DNA from: an uncultured Selenomonadales bacterium | GTDB lineage: Bacteria; Bacillota; Negativicutes; Selenomonadales; Selenomonadaceae | Reading direction: 5' to 3' | Length of the DNA: 17,736 nt | Assembly: GCA_937877655.1 (NCBI GenBank) | Contig: CALFJC010000044.1 | Coordinates: 1 to 17,736, forward strand | In this document: in pieces, positions 6,475 through 14,551 of the stretch | How the letters are laid out: each line of letters begins with the position of its first letter | Position numbering within the stretch: the stretch's first letter is position 1 | The notes under the pieces: model-generated | What the model was told of the DNA's origin: nothing | The model's database searches: none | Seen by the model: the letters and a program-made list of their open reading frames with translations, nothing else | Made by a program: the position numbers and the translations under genes

Positions 6475-9400
6475 ATGGTTAAGAGAATTTACGTTGAAAA
6501 GCGCGCAGGGTTCGATGTTCCTGCAAAACAACTGCTCGAAGACTTAAAAGAGACGCTCGACATTAAAATTTCGGGCGTTCGCTTGCTCGTTCGCTACGAT
6601 ATTGAGGATTTGAGCGACAAAGACTTTATTAAAGTGCGCGATATAGTCTTTAGCGAGCCGAATGTCGACAATTTTTATTATGAACTGCCCGAAGACATCG
6701 ATTTGTCGAAAACATTTGCTGTTGAATACTTGCCGGGACAATTTGATCAGCGTGCAGACTCCGCCGCGCAATGTGTTCAGCTCGTTACAGGAAAAGAATT
6801 GCCGATAATTCATTCTGCGCGGATAATTTCGTTGCTCGGCGACATTTCGGCTGAAGATTTCGCTAAAATTAAATCGTACTCGATTAACGCGATAGAATCA
6901 CGCGAGGCAAGCTTTGAAATTCCTGCGACGTTGAAAATTTCTGCCGAAATTCCACCAGATGTTGAGATTTTGAACAATTTTAACGAAATGAATGACTCCG
7001 CGTTGAAAAATTTCTTAACAGAACGCGGCTTGGCTATGAATCTCGACGATTTGAAGTTTTGCCAGAAATATTTCCGCGAAACTGAACGACGCGCTCCGAC
7101 AATTACCGAATTGAAAGTTATCGACACTTATTGGAGCGATCATTGTCGCCATACGACTTTCACAACCGCTATTGACGGCGTAGAAATCGAATCTGCGGTT
7201 ATTCAACGCGCTTTTGACGAATATTTATCCGTTCATAATCCTAAAAAAGATATTTCGCTGATGGATTTGGGCACAATCGGCGCGAAAATCGTTAAACCTG
7301 CGAATTTGGACGTTTCTGAAGAAATTAACGCCTGTTCGATAAAAATTCGTGCGAAAATCGACGAAAAAGACGAAGATTGGCTGGTAATGTTCAAAAATGA
7401 GACGCATAATCACCCTACGGAGATTGAACCGTTCGGCGGAGCGGCAACGTGCTTAGGCGGGGCAATTCGTGACCCTTTGAGCGGCAGAAGTTACGTTTAT
7501 CAGGCAATGCGCGTCACCGGAGCGGCAAATCCGCATAAAAAATTTGCTGAAACTCTGCCCGGCAAGCTTCCGCAGAAAAAAATCGTTCGCGGCGCGGCGC
7601 AAGGTTACAGTTCATATGGAAATCAAATCGGATTGGCGACGGGACAGGTTGTTGAAGTCTATCATGAGGGCTATTTGGCTAAAAGAATGGAAATCGGCGC
7701 GGTAATTGCGGCGGCTCCGTGCGAAAATGTGATTAGAAGTCGTCCAAAAGCGGGCGATAAGGTAATTTTGCTCGGCGGAAGGACAGGACGCGACGGAATC
7801 GGCGGCGCAACGGGTTCAAGCAAAGTTCACACGTCAAAATCGCTCACAACGGCCGGTGCGGAGGTTCAAAAAGGCAATCCGCCGACAGAAAGAAAAATTC
7901 AAAGGCTTTTTCGCAATAAAAATGCCGCGCAGATGATTAAACGTTGCAATGATTTTGGCGCGGGCGGCGTTGCGGTTGCAGTCGGCGAACTTGCGGCAGG
8001 TTTGAAGATAAATTTGGACGCAGTACGCAAAAAATATGACGGTTTGGACGGCACGGAGCTTGCAATTTCCGAAAGTCAAGAGCGAATGGCTGTTGTTTTG
8101 GATAAAAATGATGTAGAAAAGTTCATTTCGCTAGCAGATACGGAAAATTTGGAGGCTTATGAAGTCGCGGAAGTCACGGACAGCGGGCGCATGGTTATGA
8201 ATTGGCGCGGAGTGGAAATTGTGAATATCAGCCGCGAATTTTTCGATACAAACGGCGTAAAACGTCATATTTCGGCAAAAATCACCGTTCCGCAAGAAAT
8301 TTCGCATAAAGAAACTAAATCTTGGCTAGAAAATCTGCGCGGCTTGAATAATTGCTTGCAAAAAGGATTGGTAGAGCGATTTGATTCTACAATCGGCGCG
8401 TCAACGGTGTTAATGCCTTTTGGTGGAAAAAATCAGCTGACTCCTGCGGAAGGAATGGTCGCGAAATTGCCAACAAACGGCGAAACTTCGACGGCAACCG
8501 CTATGACATTCGGATTTGACGCGGAAATATCGGAAAAAAGTCCTTTTCACGGCGCGATTGATGCGGTAACGAGTTCATTGGCAAAATTGGTTGCTATTGG
8601 CGCAGATTATTCAAAAGCATATCTTACATTCCAAGAATATTTCGAGAAACTCGGCGAAAACGCTGAAAAATGGGGAAAACCGCTTGCCGCATTACTCGGA
8701 GCGTTTATAGCGCAGAAAAATTTCGGCGTGGCGGCTATCGGCGGCAAAGATTCAATGAGCGGTACGTTTGAAAACTTAAATGTGCCTCCGACGCTGGTAA
8801 GTTTCGCGGTTGCGGTTGTCGACGCGGAAAAAGTTATCTCTCCCGAATTTAAAGCCCCGAATCACAAAGTTTATCTGGTCGAATGTCCTCGCGACGCCGA
8901 TAACGTTCCGATTTTCGACGAACTCAAGAAAAATTTCGCCAAAGTACACAAATTAATCAACGCTGGCAAAATTATTTCAGCAATGAGCGTAAAAAGTGGC
9001 GGAATTGCGGAATGTATTTCAAAAATGGCGATTGGCAACGATATTGGCTTTCGCCAATTAGGAATTAGGAATGAGGAATTAGGAATTGGTTACGGAAGTT
9101 TGATAGTCGAGGCGACTTGCGAGCTTGATTTTGAACTTTTAGGCGAAACTGTTTCCGAACCTGTAATTAAATTCGCTGACGAAGAAATTTCGCTTGAAGA
9201 CATTAAAAAAGCCCTTATCGAGCCGCTTGAAAAGATTTTTCCGACGCAAATTAAGAATCAGTCCGCGCAGATGATTCCGAATGAAATTTACGACGTTCCG
9301 CGCAGATTTACGGCTAAAATTGGAATTACGAAGCCGAAAATATTTATTCCCGTGTTTCCCGGCACGAATTGCGAATATGATTCTGCAAAAGTTTGGAAAA

Positions 9401-10128
9401 AAGCGGGCGGAATTCCCGAAATTTTTATCGTTCGGAACCTTACACCGTCTGCAGTCGAGGAAAGTATTGAGGAAATGGCTAAAAAAATTCGTTCCGCGCA
9501 GATAATTATGCTTCCGGGCGGATTCAGTGGCGGCGATGAACCTGATGGTTCGGGAAAATTCATTGCGGCGACGTTTCGGAATAAAAAAATCGCGGAAGAG
9601 GTTATGAAACTCCTACGTGAGCGCGACGGCTTGATTTTGGGCATTTGCAACGGATTTCAAGCGTTAATTAAGCTGGGATTGCTCCCTTACGGCGAAATTC
9701 GCGATTTGGAAGAAGATTCTCCGACATTAACGCACAATTCTTTGGGGCGGCACGTCAGCCAATATGTCCGCACGCGAATTTCAAGCAATTTATCCCCTTG
9801 GTTATCAAAAAATAAGGTCAGTGACGTTCATTCAATCCCCGTAAGTCACGGCGAGGGCAGATTTGTAGCAAGCGAGGCTTGGTTGAAGAAACTTTTGGCG
9901 AACGGGCAAATCGCAACGCAATATGTTGACTTCGACGACGCGCCGACAAGTGAACTTCCTTTTAATCCTAACGGCTCGGCATGGGCGATTGAGGGAATTA
10001 CCGACGCGAGCGGAAAAATCTTCGGAAAAATGGGACATTCGGAGAGAATCGGCTCCAATGTTGCCAAAAACATTCACGGAAATAAAAATCAGCAACTTTT
10101 CGAAGCCGGAATTGAATATTTTGCTTGA
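6475..10128 (+). CDS. purL: Phosphoribosylformylglycinamidine synthase, single-chain PurL
   Basis: This enzyme makes FGAM from FGAR, glutamine and ATP, the fourth step of purine synthesis. The 1217-residue chain joins the synthetase and glutaminase parts, as in the long single-chain clade found in several anaerobic Firmicutes, instead of the PurS/PurL/PurQ split. Visible: SDHCRHTTF in the linker, ETHNHPTEIEPFGGAA near residue 310, GGKDSMSGTF near 756, and a C-terminal class I glutaminase with MLPGGFSGGDEPDGSG, nucleophile C1058 in GICNGFQAL and SHGEGRF. AAGGAGG (6463-6469) is five bases before ATG. Residues 860-871 are encoded by a heptanucleotide repeat that looks like an in-frame insertion. 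The frame is otherwise intact to the TGA at 10126-10128. Confidence 0.97.
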   Translation: MVKRIYVEKRAGFDVPAKQLLEDLKETLDIKISGVRLLVRYDIEDLSDKDFIKVRDIVFSEPNVDNFYYELPEDIDLSKTFAVEYLPGQFDQRADSAAQCVQLVTGKELPIIHSARIISLLGDISAEDFAKIKSYSINAIESREASFEIPATLKISAEIPPDVEILNNFNEMNDSALKNFLTERGLAMNLDDLKFCQKYFRETERRAPTITELKVIDTYWSDHCRHTTFTTAIDGVEIESAVIQRAFDEYLSVHNPKKDISLMDLGTIGAKIVKPANLDVSEEINACSIKIRAKIDEKDEDWLVMFKNETHNHPTEIEPFGGAATCLGGAIRDPLSGRSYVYQAMRVTGAANPHKKFAETLPGKLPQKKIVRGAAQGYSSYGNQIGLATGQVVEVYHEGYLAKRMEIGAVIAAAPCENVIRSRPKAGDKVILLGGRTGRDGIGGATGSSKVHTSKSLTTAGAEVQKGNPPTERKIQRLFRNKNAAQMIKRCNDFGAGGVAVAVGELAAGLKINLDAVRKKYDGLDGTELAISESQERMAVVLDKNDVEKFISLADTENLEAYEVAEVTDSGRMVMNWRGVEIVNISREFFDTNGVKRHISAKITVPQEISHKETKSWLENLRGLNNCLQKGLVERFDSTIGASTVLMPFGGKNQLTPAEGMVAKLPTNGETSTATAMTFGFDAEISEKSPFHGAIDAVTSSLAKLVAIGADYSKAYLTFQEYFEKLGENAEKWGKPLAALLGAFIAQKNFGVAAIGGKDSMSGTFENLNVPPTLVSFAVAVVDAEKVISPEFKAPNHKVYLVECPRDADNVPIFDELKKNFAKVHKLINAGKIISAMSVKSGGIAECISKMAIGNDIGFRQLGIRNEELGIGYGSLIVEATCELDFELLGETVSEPVIKFADEEISLEDIKKALIEPLEKIFPTQIKNQSAQMIPNEIYDVPRRFTAKIGITKPKIFIPVFPGTNCEYDSAKVWKKAGGIPEIFIVRNLTPSAVEESIEEMAKKIRSAQIIMLPGGFSGGDEPDGSGKFIAATFRNKKIAEEVMKLLRERDGLILGICNGFQALIKLGLLPYGEIRDLEEDSPTLTHNSLGRHVSQYVRTRISSNLSPWLSKNKVSDVHSIPVSHGEGRFVASEAWLKKLLANGQIATQYVDFDDAPTSELPFNPNGSAWAIEGITDASGKIFGKMGHSERIGSNVAKNIHGNKNQQLFEAGIEYFA
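9054..9088 (+). repeat. Heptanucleotide tandem repeat inside purL
   Basis: Starting at 9061 the sequence reads GGAATTA, GGAATGA, GGAATTA, GGAATTG, preceded by a related CCAATTA at 9054-9060. In frame this encodes RQLGIRNEELGIG. Three heptamers keep the reading frame (21 bases, 7 codons), so such an array can sit harmlessly in a loop of the protein. Confidence 0.85.
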
Positions 10129-10138
10129 GGTGAATTAA

Positions 10139-10252
10139 ATGTCGATATTTTCACGGCGATTGAGTGATAATCCGCCAAATCTTCAACGTATGAATTCAAA
10201 TCGCAGGAATAATGATGACGATAACGATAATGATGATGACGGAGATGGTTAA
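10139..10252 (+). CDS. 37-residue small protein with Asp/Asn-rich C-terminus
   Basis: ATG at 10139 opens a 37-codon frame ending in TAA at 10250-10252. TGAGGTG, which overlaps the purL stop, lies six to seven bases upstream and is a fair ribosome site. The N-terminal half is basic and polar (MSIFSRRLSDNPPNLQRMN), while the last 13 residues are almost only Asp and Asn with Gly (NDDDNDNDDDGDG). I recognise no family. It sits between purL and the Cys-rich protein gene, whose ATG follows its stop by three bases and which has only a distant GGAG of its own. Translational coupling of this small frame to the next gene is plausible. The alternative is a chance frame over GAT-rich low-complexity DNA. 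Confidence 0.5.
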   Translation: MSIFSRRLSDNPPNLQRMNSNRRNNDDDNDNDDDGDG

Positions 10253-10255
10253 AAT

Positions 10256-10990
10256 ATGAATCAGAAATTTTATGTGGCGGCGTGCGCTTTTACGGAGCAA
10301 TATCCCGCGTTGAGCCGCAAAATCCAAAATTACTTGCGCGGAAAATCAGTGCCGATAATTCGCTGTTGTGTTCAAAATTACAGGATGGCGGATTGTGATA
10401 CTCGCGTTGCGGAATGGTATCAGCCCGAATGGAAAAAAGTTAAGCACTACGAGAAATTTCCGCCCGACTCGACACTGATTTCAATTTGCCATAACTGCTC
10501 GGCGATTTATGAGGAAAGTCGTCCCGAAATTCAGCGCGAATCGATTTGGGAATTTATTCTTGCCGACAAAAATTTTTCTTATCCCGATTATCACGGCGAA
10601 GAAATTACGATTCAAGATTGTTGGCGGTCTAAGGAAAATTTTTCGGAACAAGAGGCGGCGCGTGAACTTTTGCGGCGCATGAACTTTAAAATCTTCGAGC
10701 TCCCCGAAAATCACGAGCAAACAAAATTTTGCGGCGTGTCATTGTATCAACCGCAAGTGCCGCGCAACCCGAAATTGGCTCCGCGCAGATTTTTATACGG
10801 CGCACAAGGATTATTTCAGCCGCACACCGACGAGCAAAAGAAAAAATTAATGGAAGAGCATTGCGCCCGGATTCAAACGGAAAAAGTTGTTGCGTATTGC
10901 CATTATTGCGTTCGCGGTTTAAAATTGGGCGACAAAAAAACTTTTCACTTGGCAGAACTTTTATTCGACAAGGAGAGTGGACGACATTAA
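10256..10990 (+). CDS. Cysteine-rich protein with CCG-like metal or Fe-S binding pattern
   Basis: This 244-residue protein is not firmly recognised. Its cysteines form C10-x26-C37-C38-x39-C78-x2-C81, close to the C-x(31-38)-CC-x(33-34)-CxxC pattern of the CCG domains found in heterodisulfide reductase- and glycolate oxidase-type proteins that bind unusual 4Fe-4S clusters. The usual CCG glycine is Val here. A second CHYC pair lies near the C-terminus (VVAYCHYCVRG). There is no signal peptide or membrane helix. ATG 10256 follows the small Asp-rich frame by three bases, and the end overlaps the next gene, so the three form an operon behind purL. A redox or metal-carrying role is an inference from cysteine spacing only. 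Confidence 0.85.
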   Translation: MNQKFYVAACAFTEQYPALSRKIQNYLRGKSVPIIRCCVQNYRMADCDTRVAEWYQPEWKKVKHYEKFPPDSTLISICHNCSAIYEESRPEIQRESIWEFILADKNFSYPDYHGEEITIQDCWRSKENFSEQEAARELLRRMNFKIFELPENHEQTKFCGVSLYQPQVPRNPKLAPRRFLYGAQGLFQPHTDEQKKKLMEEHCARIQTEKVVAYCHYCVRGLKLGDKKTFHLAELLFDKESGRH

Positions 10991-11888
10991 TTTAAAAAAA
11001 TTGACCTGCGCGGACAAAAAAATTTTCGATAAGTACTTTGGAGTGCGCTACTGCGAAAATGCGGAGTACACGTTCACGAATCTTTACATGTGGCGCGACA
11101 TGTTGAATTTGCAATGGGCGGTTGAAGACGAAGTGCTTTATATTTTCTCTTCCAACGACAAAAATTTTTCGGCGTGGCAACCAATCGGCGCGCAAGACAA
11201 AATGCAGGACGCGATAACGAAAATTTTGCGCGTTGGTGAAGAAAATCGCGGCGAAAGGCAATTTAGATTCGTCGACGTGGAAAAAATTTTTGCTGACGAG
11301 CTGGAAAAATATCCTCACGCGAAATTTGAAATTACCGCCGAGCGCGATGACTTCGATTACGTTTATCTTGCGCAGGATTTGATAAATTTATCGGGAAGAA
11401 AATTTCACGGCAAGAAAAATCATCTCAACGCATTTAAAAAAGAATATCCCGACGCAAAATATTTGCCGATAACCGAAGAAATTATTCCGAAATGTCGTGA
11501 GGAATTAAATCTCTGGTATGCAAATCACAAGCGGGCGAATCCCGATGATCCTTTTATCGGCTACGAGCAGGCGGCGATTCACGAGATTTTTGATCACTTC
11601 GACGCATTCAAACTCAAAGGCGGCGCGATTTTGATTGGAGATAAAGTTGTTGCCTTTACCTTCGGCGAAAAATTGAATTCCGATACCGCCGTTATTCATG
11701 TCGAGAAAGCCGATCCGACAATTCGCGGGATTTACGTGGCGATTAATCAAAATTTCGTCGAGCACGAATGGTCGGACATGATTTATATCAATCGCGAAGA
11801 AGATATGGGCATTGACGGCTTGCGGCAGGCAAAAGAATCTTATCGCCCGATAAAAATGATTGAAAAATTTAATGCGACACTTGCTTAA
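10977..11888 (+). CDS. DUF2156 / phosphatidylglycerol lysyltransferase C-terminal-like protein
   Basis: The 303-residue soluble protein matches the GNAT-like DUF2156 family, which shares the catalytic fold of MprF C-terminal domains and FemAB-like aminoacyl transferases. Typical segments are LAQDLINLSGRKFHGKKNHL (residues 131-150) and, near the end, INREEDMGIDGLRQAKESY. No membrane helices are present, so lipid lysylation is not implied; the acceptor is unknown. The start is uncertain. The printed frame begins with GTG at 10977, but AAGGAG ends only one base before it. An ATT at 10986 would be correctly spaced from that site, so the true start is GTG or a rare ATT three codons later. It overlaps the preceding gene. 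Confidence 0.88.
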   Translation: MDDINLKKLTCADKKIFDKYFGVRYCENAEYTFTNLYMWRDMLNLQWAVEDEVLYIFSSNDKNFSAWQPIGAQDKMQDAITKILRVGEENRGERQFRFVDVEKIFADELEKYPHAKFEITAERDDFDYVYLAQDLINLSGRKFHGKKNHLNAFKKEYPDAKYLPITEEIIPKCREELNLWYANHKRANPDDPFIGYEQAAIHEIFDHFDAFKLKGGAILIGDKVVAFTFGEKLNSDTAVIHVEKADPTIRGIYVAINQNFVEHEWSDMIYINREEDMGIDGLRQAKESYRPIKMIEKFNATLA

Positions 11889-11896
11889 AAAAAATT

Positions 11897-11925
11897 AAGC
11901 CCCGACAAAATGTCGGGGCTTTTTT
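11897..11925. terminator. Bidirectional terminator between DUF2156 gene and hldA
   Basis: A perfect 11-bp stem (11897-11907 with 11911-11921, core GCCCCGACA) with loop AAA is followed by a T run on the plus strand. It is preceded by A-rich sequence that gives a T run on the minus strand. It can end both convergent transcripts. Confidence 0.95.
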
Positions 11926-11934
11926 GTTCAAAAT

Positions 11935-12903
11935 TTAAATCGCGTTCAGCAATTCCGTCCGATTTACGGCGTAAGTTCCGACTTTCGCAACCACAACGCC
12001 CGCCGCCGCATTTGCAAGGTAAGCCGCCGCCTCCGAATCCAATTTTCCCGCCAATGCCAACGCAAAAACCGCTATAACCGTGTCTCCCGCGCCCGATACG
12101 TCGAAAACTTCCTGAGCTCGCGCCTTTATGTGCGATATTTTTTCTCCGTCAATCAAGCTTAAGCCTTCAGCCGAGCGCGTCACAATCAAGCCGCGCAAAT
12201 TAAATTCCTCAATGACTTTTTGCGCCGATTCTTCTATCTGCGCGTCAACATTTGCTATTTTTTTGGGCAAAACCGCGTTAAACTCCTTTAAATTCGGTGT
12301 GATAAAGCTCGCGTCAAAATATTTTTGCCAATTATCGCCCTTCGGGTCGACGATTACATATTTTTTCGCCGCTCTGCAAGCTCCGATAACCTCGCGGCAA
12401 ATTTTTTTACTGCAAACGCCCTTTCCATAATCAGAAATAATAACCGCGTCGACATTTTCAACCTGCGCGGAAAAATTTTTTATCAATTTATCGCTGTCCG
12501 CGCCGCAAATCTCCGAAGAATCTTCAAAATCAAGGCGAATCATCTGCTGATGTCCGCTTATCACCCGAATTTTAGTCGTTGTCGGCTTTGATGTCTCAAT
12601 CATGCCCGAATAATCGACGCCTAACGATTTTAACTTGCTTAAAAAAATTTCTCCGTGATTATCGCGCCCGATTTGACCGATTATCGATGTTTGACAGCCC
12701 AATAACGCCAAATTGTGTAAAACATTCGCCGCGCCGCCCAAAGTTTCCTTAACTTTCAAAACGCGAGCTATCGGAACGGGTGCTTCGGGAGAAATGCGCG
12801 TAACTTCTCCGAAATAATATTTATCAAGCATGACATCGCCGATAACCAGAATTTTACACGCGCCAATTCCGTTTTCTACAAAATTTTTCAATCCGTCAAC
12901 CAT
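11935..12903 (-). CDS. hldA: D-glycero-beta-D-manno-heptose-7-phosphate kinase
   Basis: This PfkB-family kinase phosphorylates heptose 7-phosphate at C1, a cytosolic step to ADP-heptose for LPS inner core. The 322 residues correspond to the kinase half of the bifunctional HldE (RfaE); the nucleotidyltransferase half is absent, so it is the HldA/RfaE1 type. Signatures: GDVMLDKYYFGEVTRISPEAPVP (residues 22-44), GGAAN (56-60), ITPNLKEF (201-208) and the catalytic GAGD motif with D274. ATG 12903 has GAGG seven bases upstream inside hemL. A TTG two codons earlier is too close to that site. The 16-base overlap with hemL implies one transcript. Its presence argues for an outer membrane with heptose-containing LPS. 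Confidence 0.93.
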   Translation of the reverse strand: MVDGLKNFVENGIGACKILVIGDVMLDKYYFGEVTRISPEAPVPIARVLKVKETLGGAANVLHNLALLGCQTSIIGQIGRDNHGEIFLSKLKSLGVDYSGMIETSKPTTTKIRVISGHQQMIRLDFEDSSEICGADSDKLIKNFSAQVENVDAVIISDYGKGVCSKKICREVIGACRAAKKYVIVDPKGDNWQKYFDASFITPNLKEFNAVLPKKIANVDAQIEESAQKVIEEFNLRGLIVTRSAEGLSLIDGEKISHIKARAQEVFDVSGAGDTVIAVFALALAGKLDSEAAAYLANAAAGVVVAKVGTYAVNRTELLNAI

Positions 12904-14186
12904 TGGCAAACCTCAAATGCATCAACTGTCGCTATTATCGCGTTCGCAACGTCTTCTTGTGTGTGCGCCGCCGACATAAACAGCGTTTCAAACTGCGACG
13001 GCGCGAAATATATTCCCTGTTCCAACATTGCCAAGAAAAATTTCCTAAACATTTCCTGATTCGCCGCCGCCGCCTCGTCATAATTCGTTACTTCGCTTTC
13101 GCTGAAGAAAATTCCGAACATTGATCCCGCTTGCGGCACTTGTATTTTCAAATTTGAAACCTGCGCGGAGGCTTTTATTCCTTCGACGAGTATTGTTGTG
13201 TTGTAAATTATCTTTTCTGTCAAATTTTCTTCCAAAAGTGCCGTCAAAGTCTCAATTCCTGCCGTCATTGCCAATGGATTTCCGCTTAAAGTTCCCGCTT
13301 GATAAATTTTTCCGTCGGGAGAGACGTTTCGCATAATATCTTCGCGCCCGCCGTAAGCCGCGCAGGGTAAACCGCCGCCGATTATCTTTCCGAGACAGGT
13401 TAAATCGGGTTTGACTTGATATTTTTCCTGCGCACCGCCCAATGAAACTCTGAATCCGCACATTACTTCATCAAAAATCAAAAGTGCGCCGTATTTCTTC
13501 GTAATTTCTCTCAATCCGCGCAGATAATTTTCTTTTGGCAGGATCAAACCCATATTTCCCGCGACTGGCTCAACAATTATCGCCGCAATTTGCTCTCCGC
13601 ATTGCGAAAAGACATTTTCGACAGATTTTAAGTCGTTGAAAGGCAAAGTGATTGTATCCTGCGCGGTTCCGCGAGTAACTCCGGGACTTGAGGGCTCTCC
13701 GAAGGTTGCCGCGCCGCTTCCCGCCTTCACAAGCAGAGAATCGCTGTGACCGTGATAGCAACCGATGAATTTTACAATTTTTTCGCGGTTTGTGTAGCCG
13801 CGAGCCACTCTCAAGGCACTCATGGCGGCTTCTGTGCCGGAATTTACCATGCGAATGACTTCCATTGACGGATAAATTTGATTTACGAGCTTTGCAAGTT
13901 GAGTTTCGAGCAAAGTTGGAGCCCCGAAACTGGTTCCGCGCCTTATTTGGCGGTTCAAAGCCTTGACAATGCGCGGATGGGCATGACCGAGAATCAAAGG
14001 ACCCCAAGAAAGTACGAAATCGATATATTCATTGCCGTCAATGTCGAAAATGAGTTGACCTTTGCCGTGAGAAATGAATGGCGGAGTGGAATTGACGGTT
14101 GAAAAGGAGCGCACGGGGCTGTTGACGCCGCCGGGCATGAATTTTTTTGCTTCAGCGAAGGCTTTGGCAGATTTTTTTAAGTTCAA
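12888..14186 (-). CDS. hemL: Glutamate-1-semialdehyde 2,1-aminomutase
   Basis: HemL is the PLP enzyme that turns glutamate-1-semialdehyde into 5-aminolevulinate in the C5 route to tetrapyrroles. The 432 residues match the family (about 427-430). Seen are PGGVNSPVRSF (18-28), the substrate-binding NSGTEA (115-120), IIVEPVAGNMG (203-213), FDEV with D239, and the Schiff-base lysine K267 in CLGKIIGGGLP. Translation starts at TTG 14186, with AGGAGG (14194-14199) seven bases upstream. It is co-transcribed with hldA. HemB, the next enzyme of the same pathway, lies about 1.6 kb upstream on the same strand, separated by the peptide cassette. Confidence 0.97.
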   Translation of the reverse strand: MNLKKSAKAFAEAKKFMPGGVNSPVRSFSTVNSTPPFISHGKGQLIFDIDGNEYIDFVLSWGPLILGHAHPRIVKALNRQIRRGTSFGAPTLLETQLAKLVNQIYPSMEVIRMVNSGTEAAMSALRVARGYTNREKIVKFIGCYHGHSDSLLVKAGSGAATFGEPSSPGVTRGTAQDTITLPFNDLKSVENVFSQCGEQIAAIIVEPVAGNMGLILPKENYLRGLREITKKYGALLIFDEVMCGFRVSLGGAQEKYQVKPDLTCLGKIIGGGLPCAAYGGREDIMRNVSPDGKIYQAGTLSGNPLAMTAGIETLTALLEENLTEKIIYNTTILVEGIKASAQVSNLKIQVPQAGSMFGIFFSESEVTNYDEAAAANQEMFRKFFLAMLEQGIYFAPSQFETLFMSAAHTQEDVANAIIATVDAFEVCQWLTD

Positions 14187-14193
14187 AGCGATT

Positions 14194-14199
14194 CCTCCT
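14194..14199 (-). promoter_or_regulatory. Ribosome binding site deciding the TTG start of hemL
   Basis: AGGAGG within AAGGAGG is seven bases from TTG 14186, which begins the conserved N-terminus. No ATG competes in this interval. Confidence 0.88.
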
Positions 14200-14217
14200 T
14201 AAAAATTTAGTAAAAAG

Positions 14218-14246
14218 ATTGTAACACAGCGGCTTGAAATAAAAAA
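14218..14246 (-). promoter_or_regulatory. Weak candidate promoter of hemL-hldA
   Basis: Minus-strand TACAAT (14223-14218) is a good -10, but 17 bases upstream there is only a T run (14246-14241) instead of a -35 consensus. The same T run is the tail of the weak hairpin CCTTTCGCGAAGG at the left edge of repeat copy A. Confidence 0.35.
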
Positions 14247-14254
14247 TACCTTCG

Positions 14255-14437
14255 CGAAAGGAAATTGGAAGGCAAAAAAGGTTTTGAAAATGATTTGAGC
14301 CGCCGAAAAACTTTTTGGCAGAGATTTTTCTGTCGAAAAAGATTTTGGAAGGAATTTTTATGTTGAAAAAGATTTTGGAAGAGATTTTGAGGCTCTAAAG
14401 GAGTTTTGAAGGTCAAAAACGATTTTGGAGGCGATTT
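14255..14437. repeat. 183-bp direct repeat, copy A (left of peptide cassette)
   Basis: This stretch matches 15131-15313 at a constant offset of 876 bases with seven mismatches and no gaps (about 96% identity). It contains three clean 30-bp tandem units plus degenerate flanking ones. Its left edge abuts a weak minus-strand hairpin (CCTT-TCGCG-AAGG, then TATTTTTT). The frames that run through it on either strand have no ribosome site and give monotonous 10-residue repeats, so I read it as non-coding. Together with the flanking promoter, it fills the 365 bases between hemL and the broken leader gene. Confidence 0.93.
14305..14394. repeat. Three 30-bp tandem units in copy A
   Basis: Units at 14305-14334, 14335-14364 and 14365-14394 begin GAAAAAC or GAAAAAG and share the pattern GAAAAAGATTTTGGAAGAGA followed by TTTT and a variable end. 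A shorter unit (14395-14413) and a 31-base one (14414-14444) follow. The same three units recur at 15181-15270 in copy B. Confidence 0.85.
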
Positions 14438-14467
14438 TGCAGCTCAAAATACAAAATACGCTATACT
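14437..14467 (+). promoter_or_regulatory. Weak plus-strand promoter-like site right of copy A
   Basis: TTGCAG (14437-14442) and TATACT (14462-14467) with a 19-base spacer. No plausible plus-strand gene follows. The position relative to the repeat mirrors that of the promoter of the Nif11-type gene beyond copy B, so it may be a relic. Confidence 0.25.
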
Positions 14468-14489
14468 GAATTTTGTAAAATGAACAACG

Positions 14490-14516
14490 AAAAACCCTCC
14501 GACAATGCGCCGAAGG
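14490..14516 (-). terminator. Terminator of the minus-strand leader-peptide genes
   Basis: On the minus strand CCTTCG (14516-14511) pairs with CGGAGG (14501-14496), one G-T wobble, followed by G and a five-T run. The 3' arm and tail, TCGGAGGGTTTTTCGTTG, recur in two other terminators of this region. Confidence 0.75.
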
Positions 14517-14551
14517 TTTTTTTGTTGACGATTGCGACCGTCCGCCGCGTT

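Noticed and set aside
12904..12909. TTG at 12909 as hldA start
   Set aside because: It lies one base from GAGG, too close; ATG at 12903 has proper spacing.
14207..14416. Minus-strand 69-codon frame with repeating FQNLF-type peptides (and its twin at 15110-15337)
   Set aside because: It is the 30-bp repeat translated; there is no ribosome site, one twin reads through a terminator, and the pattern is open in several frames because the unit length is a multiple of three.
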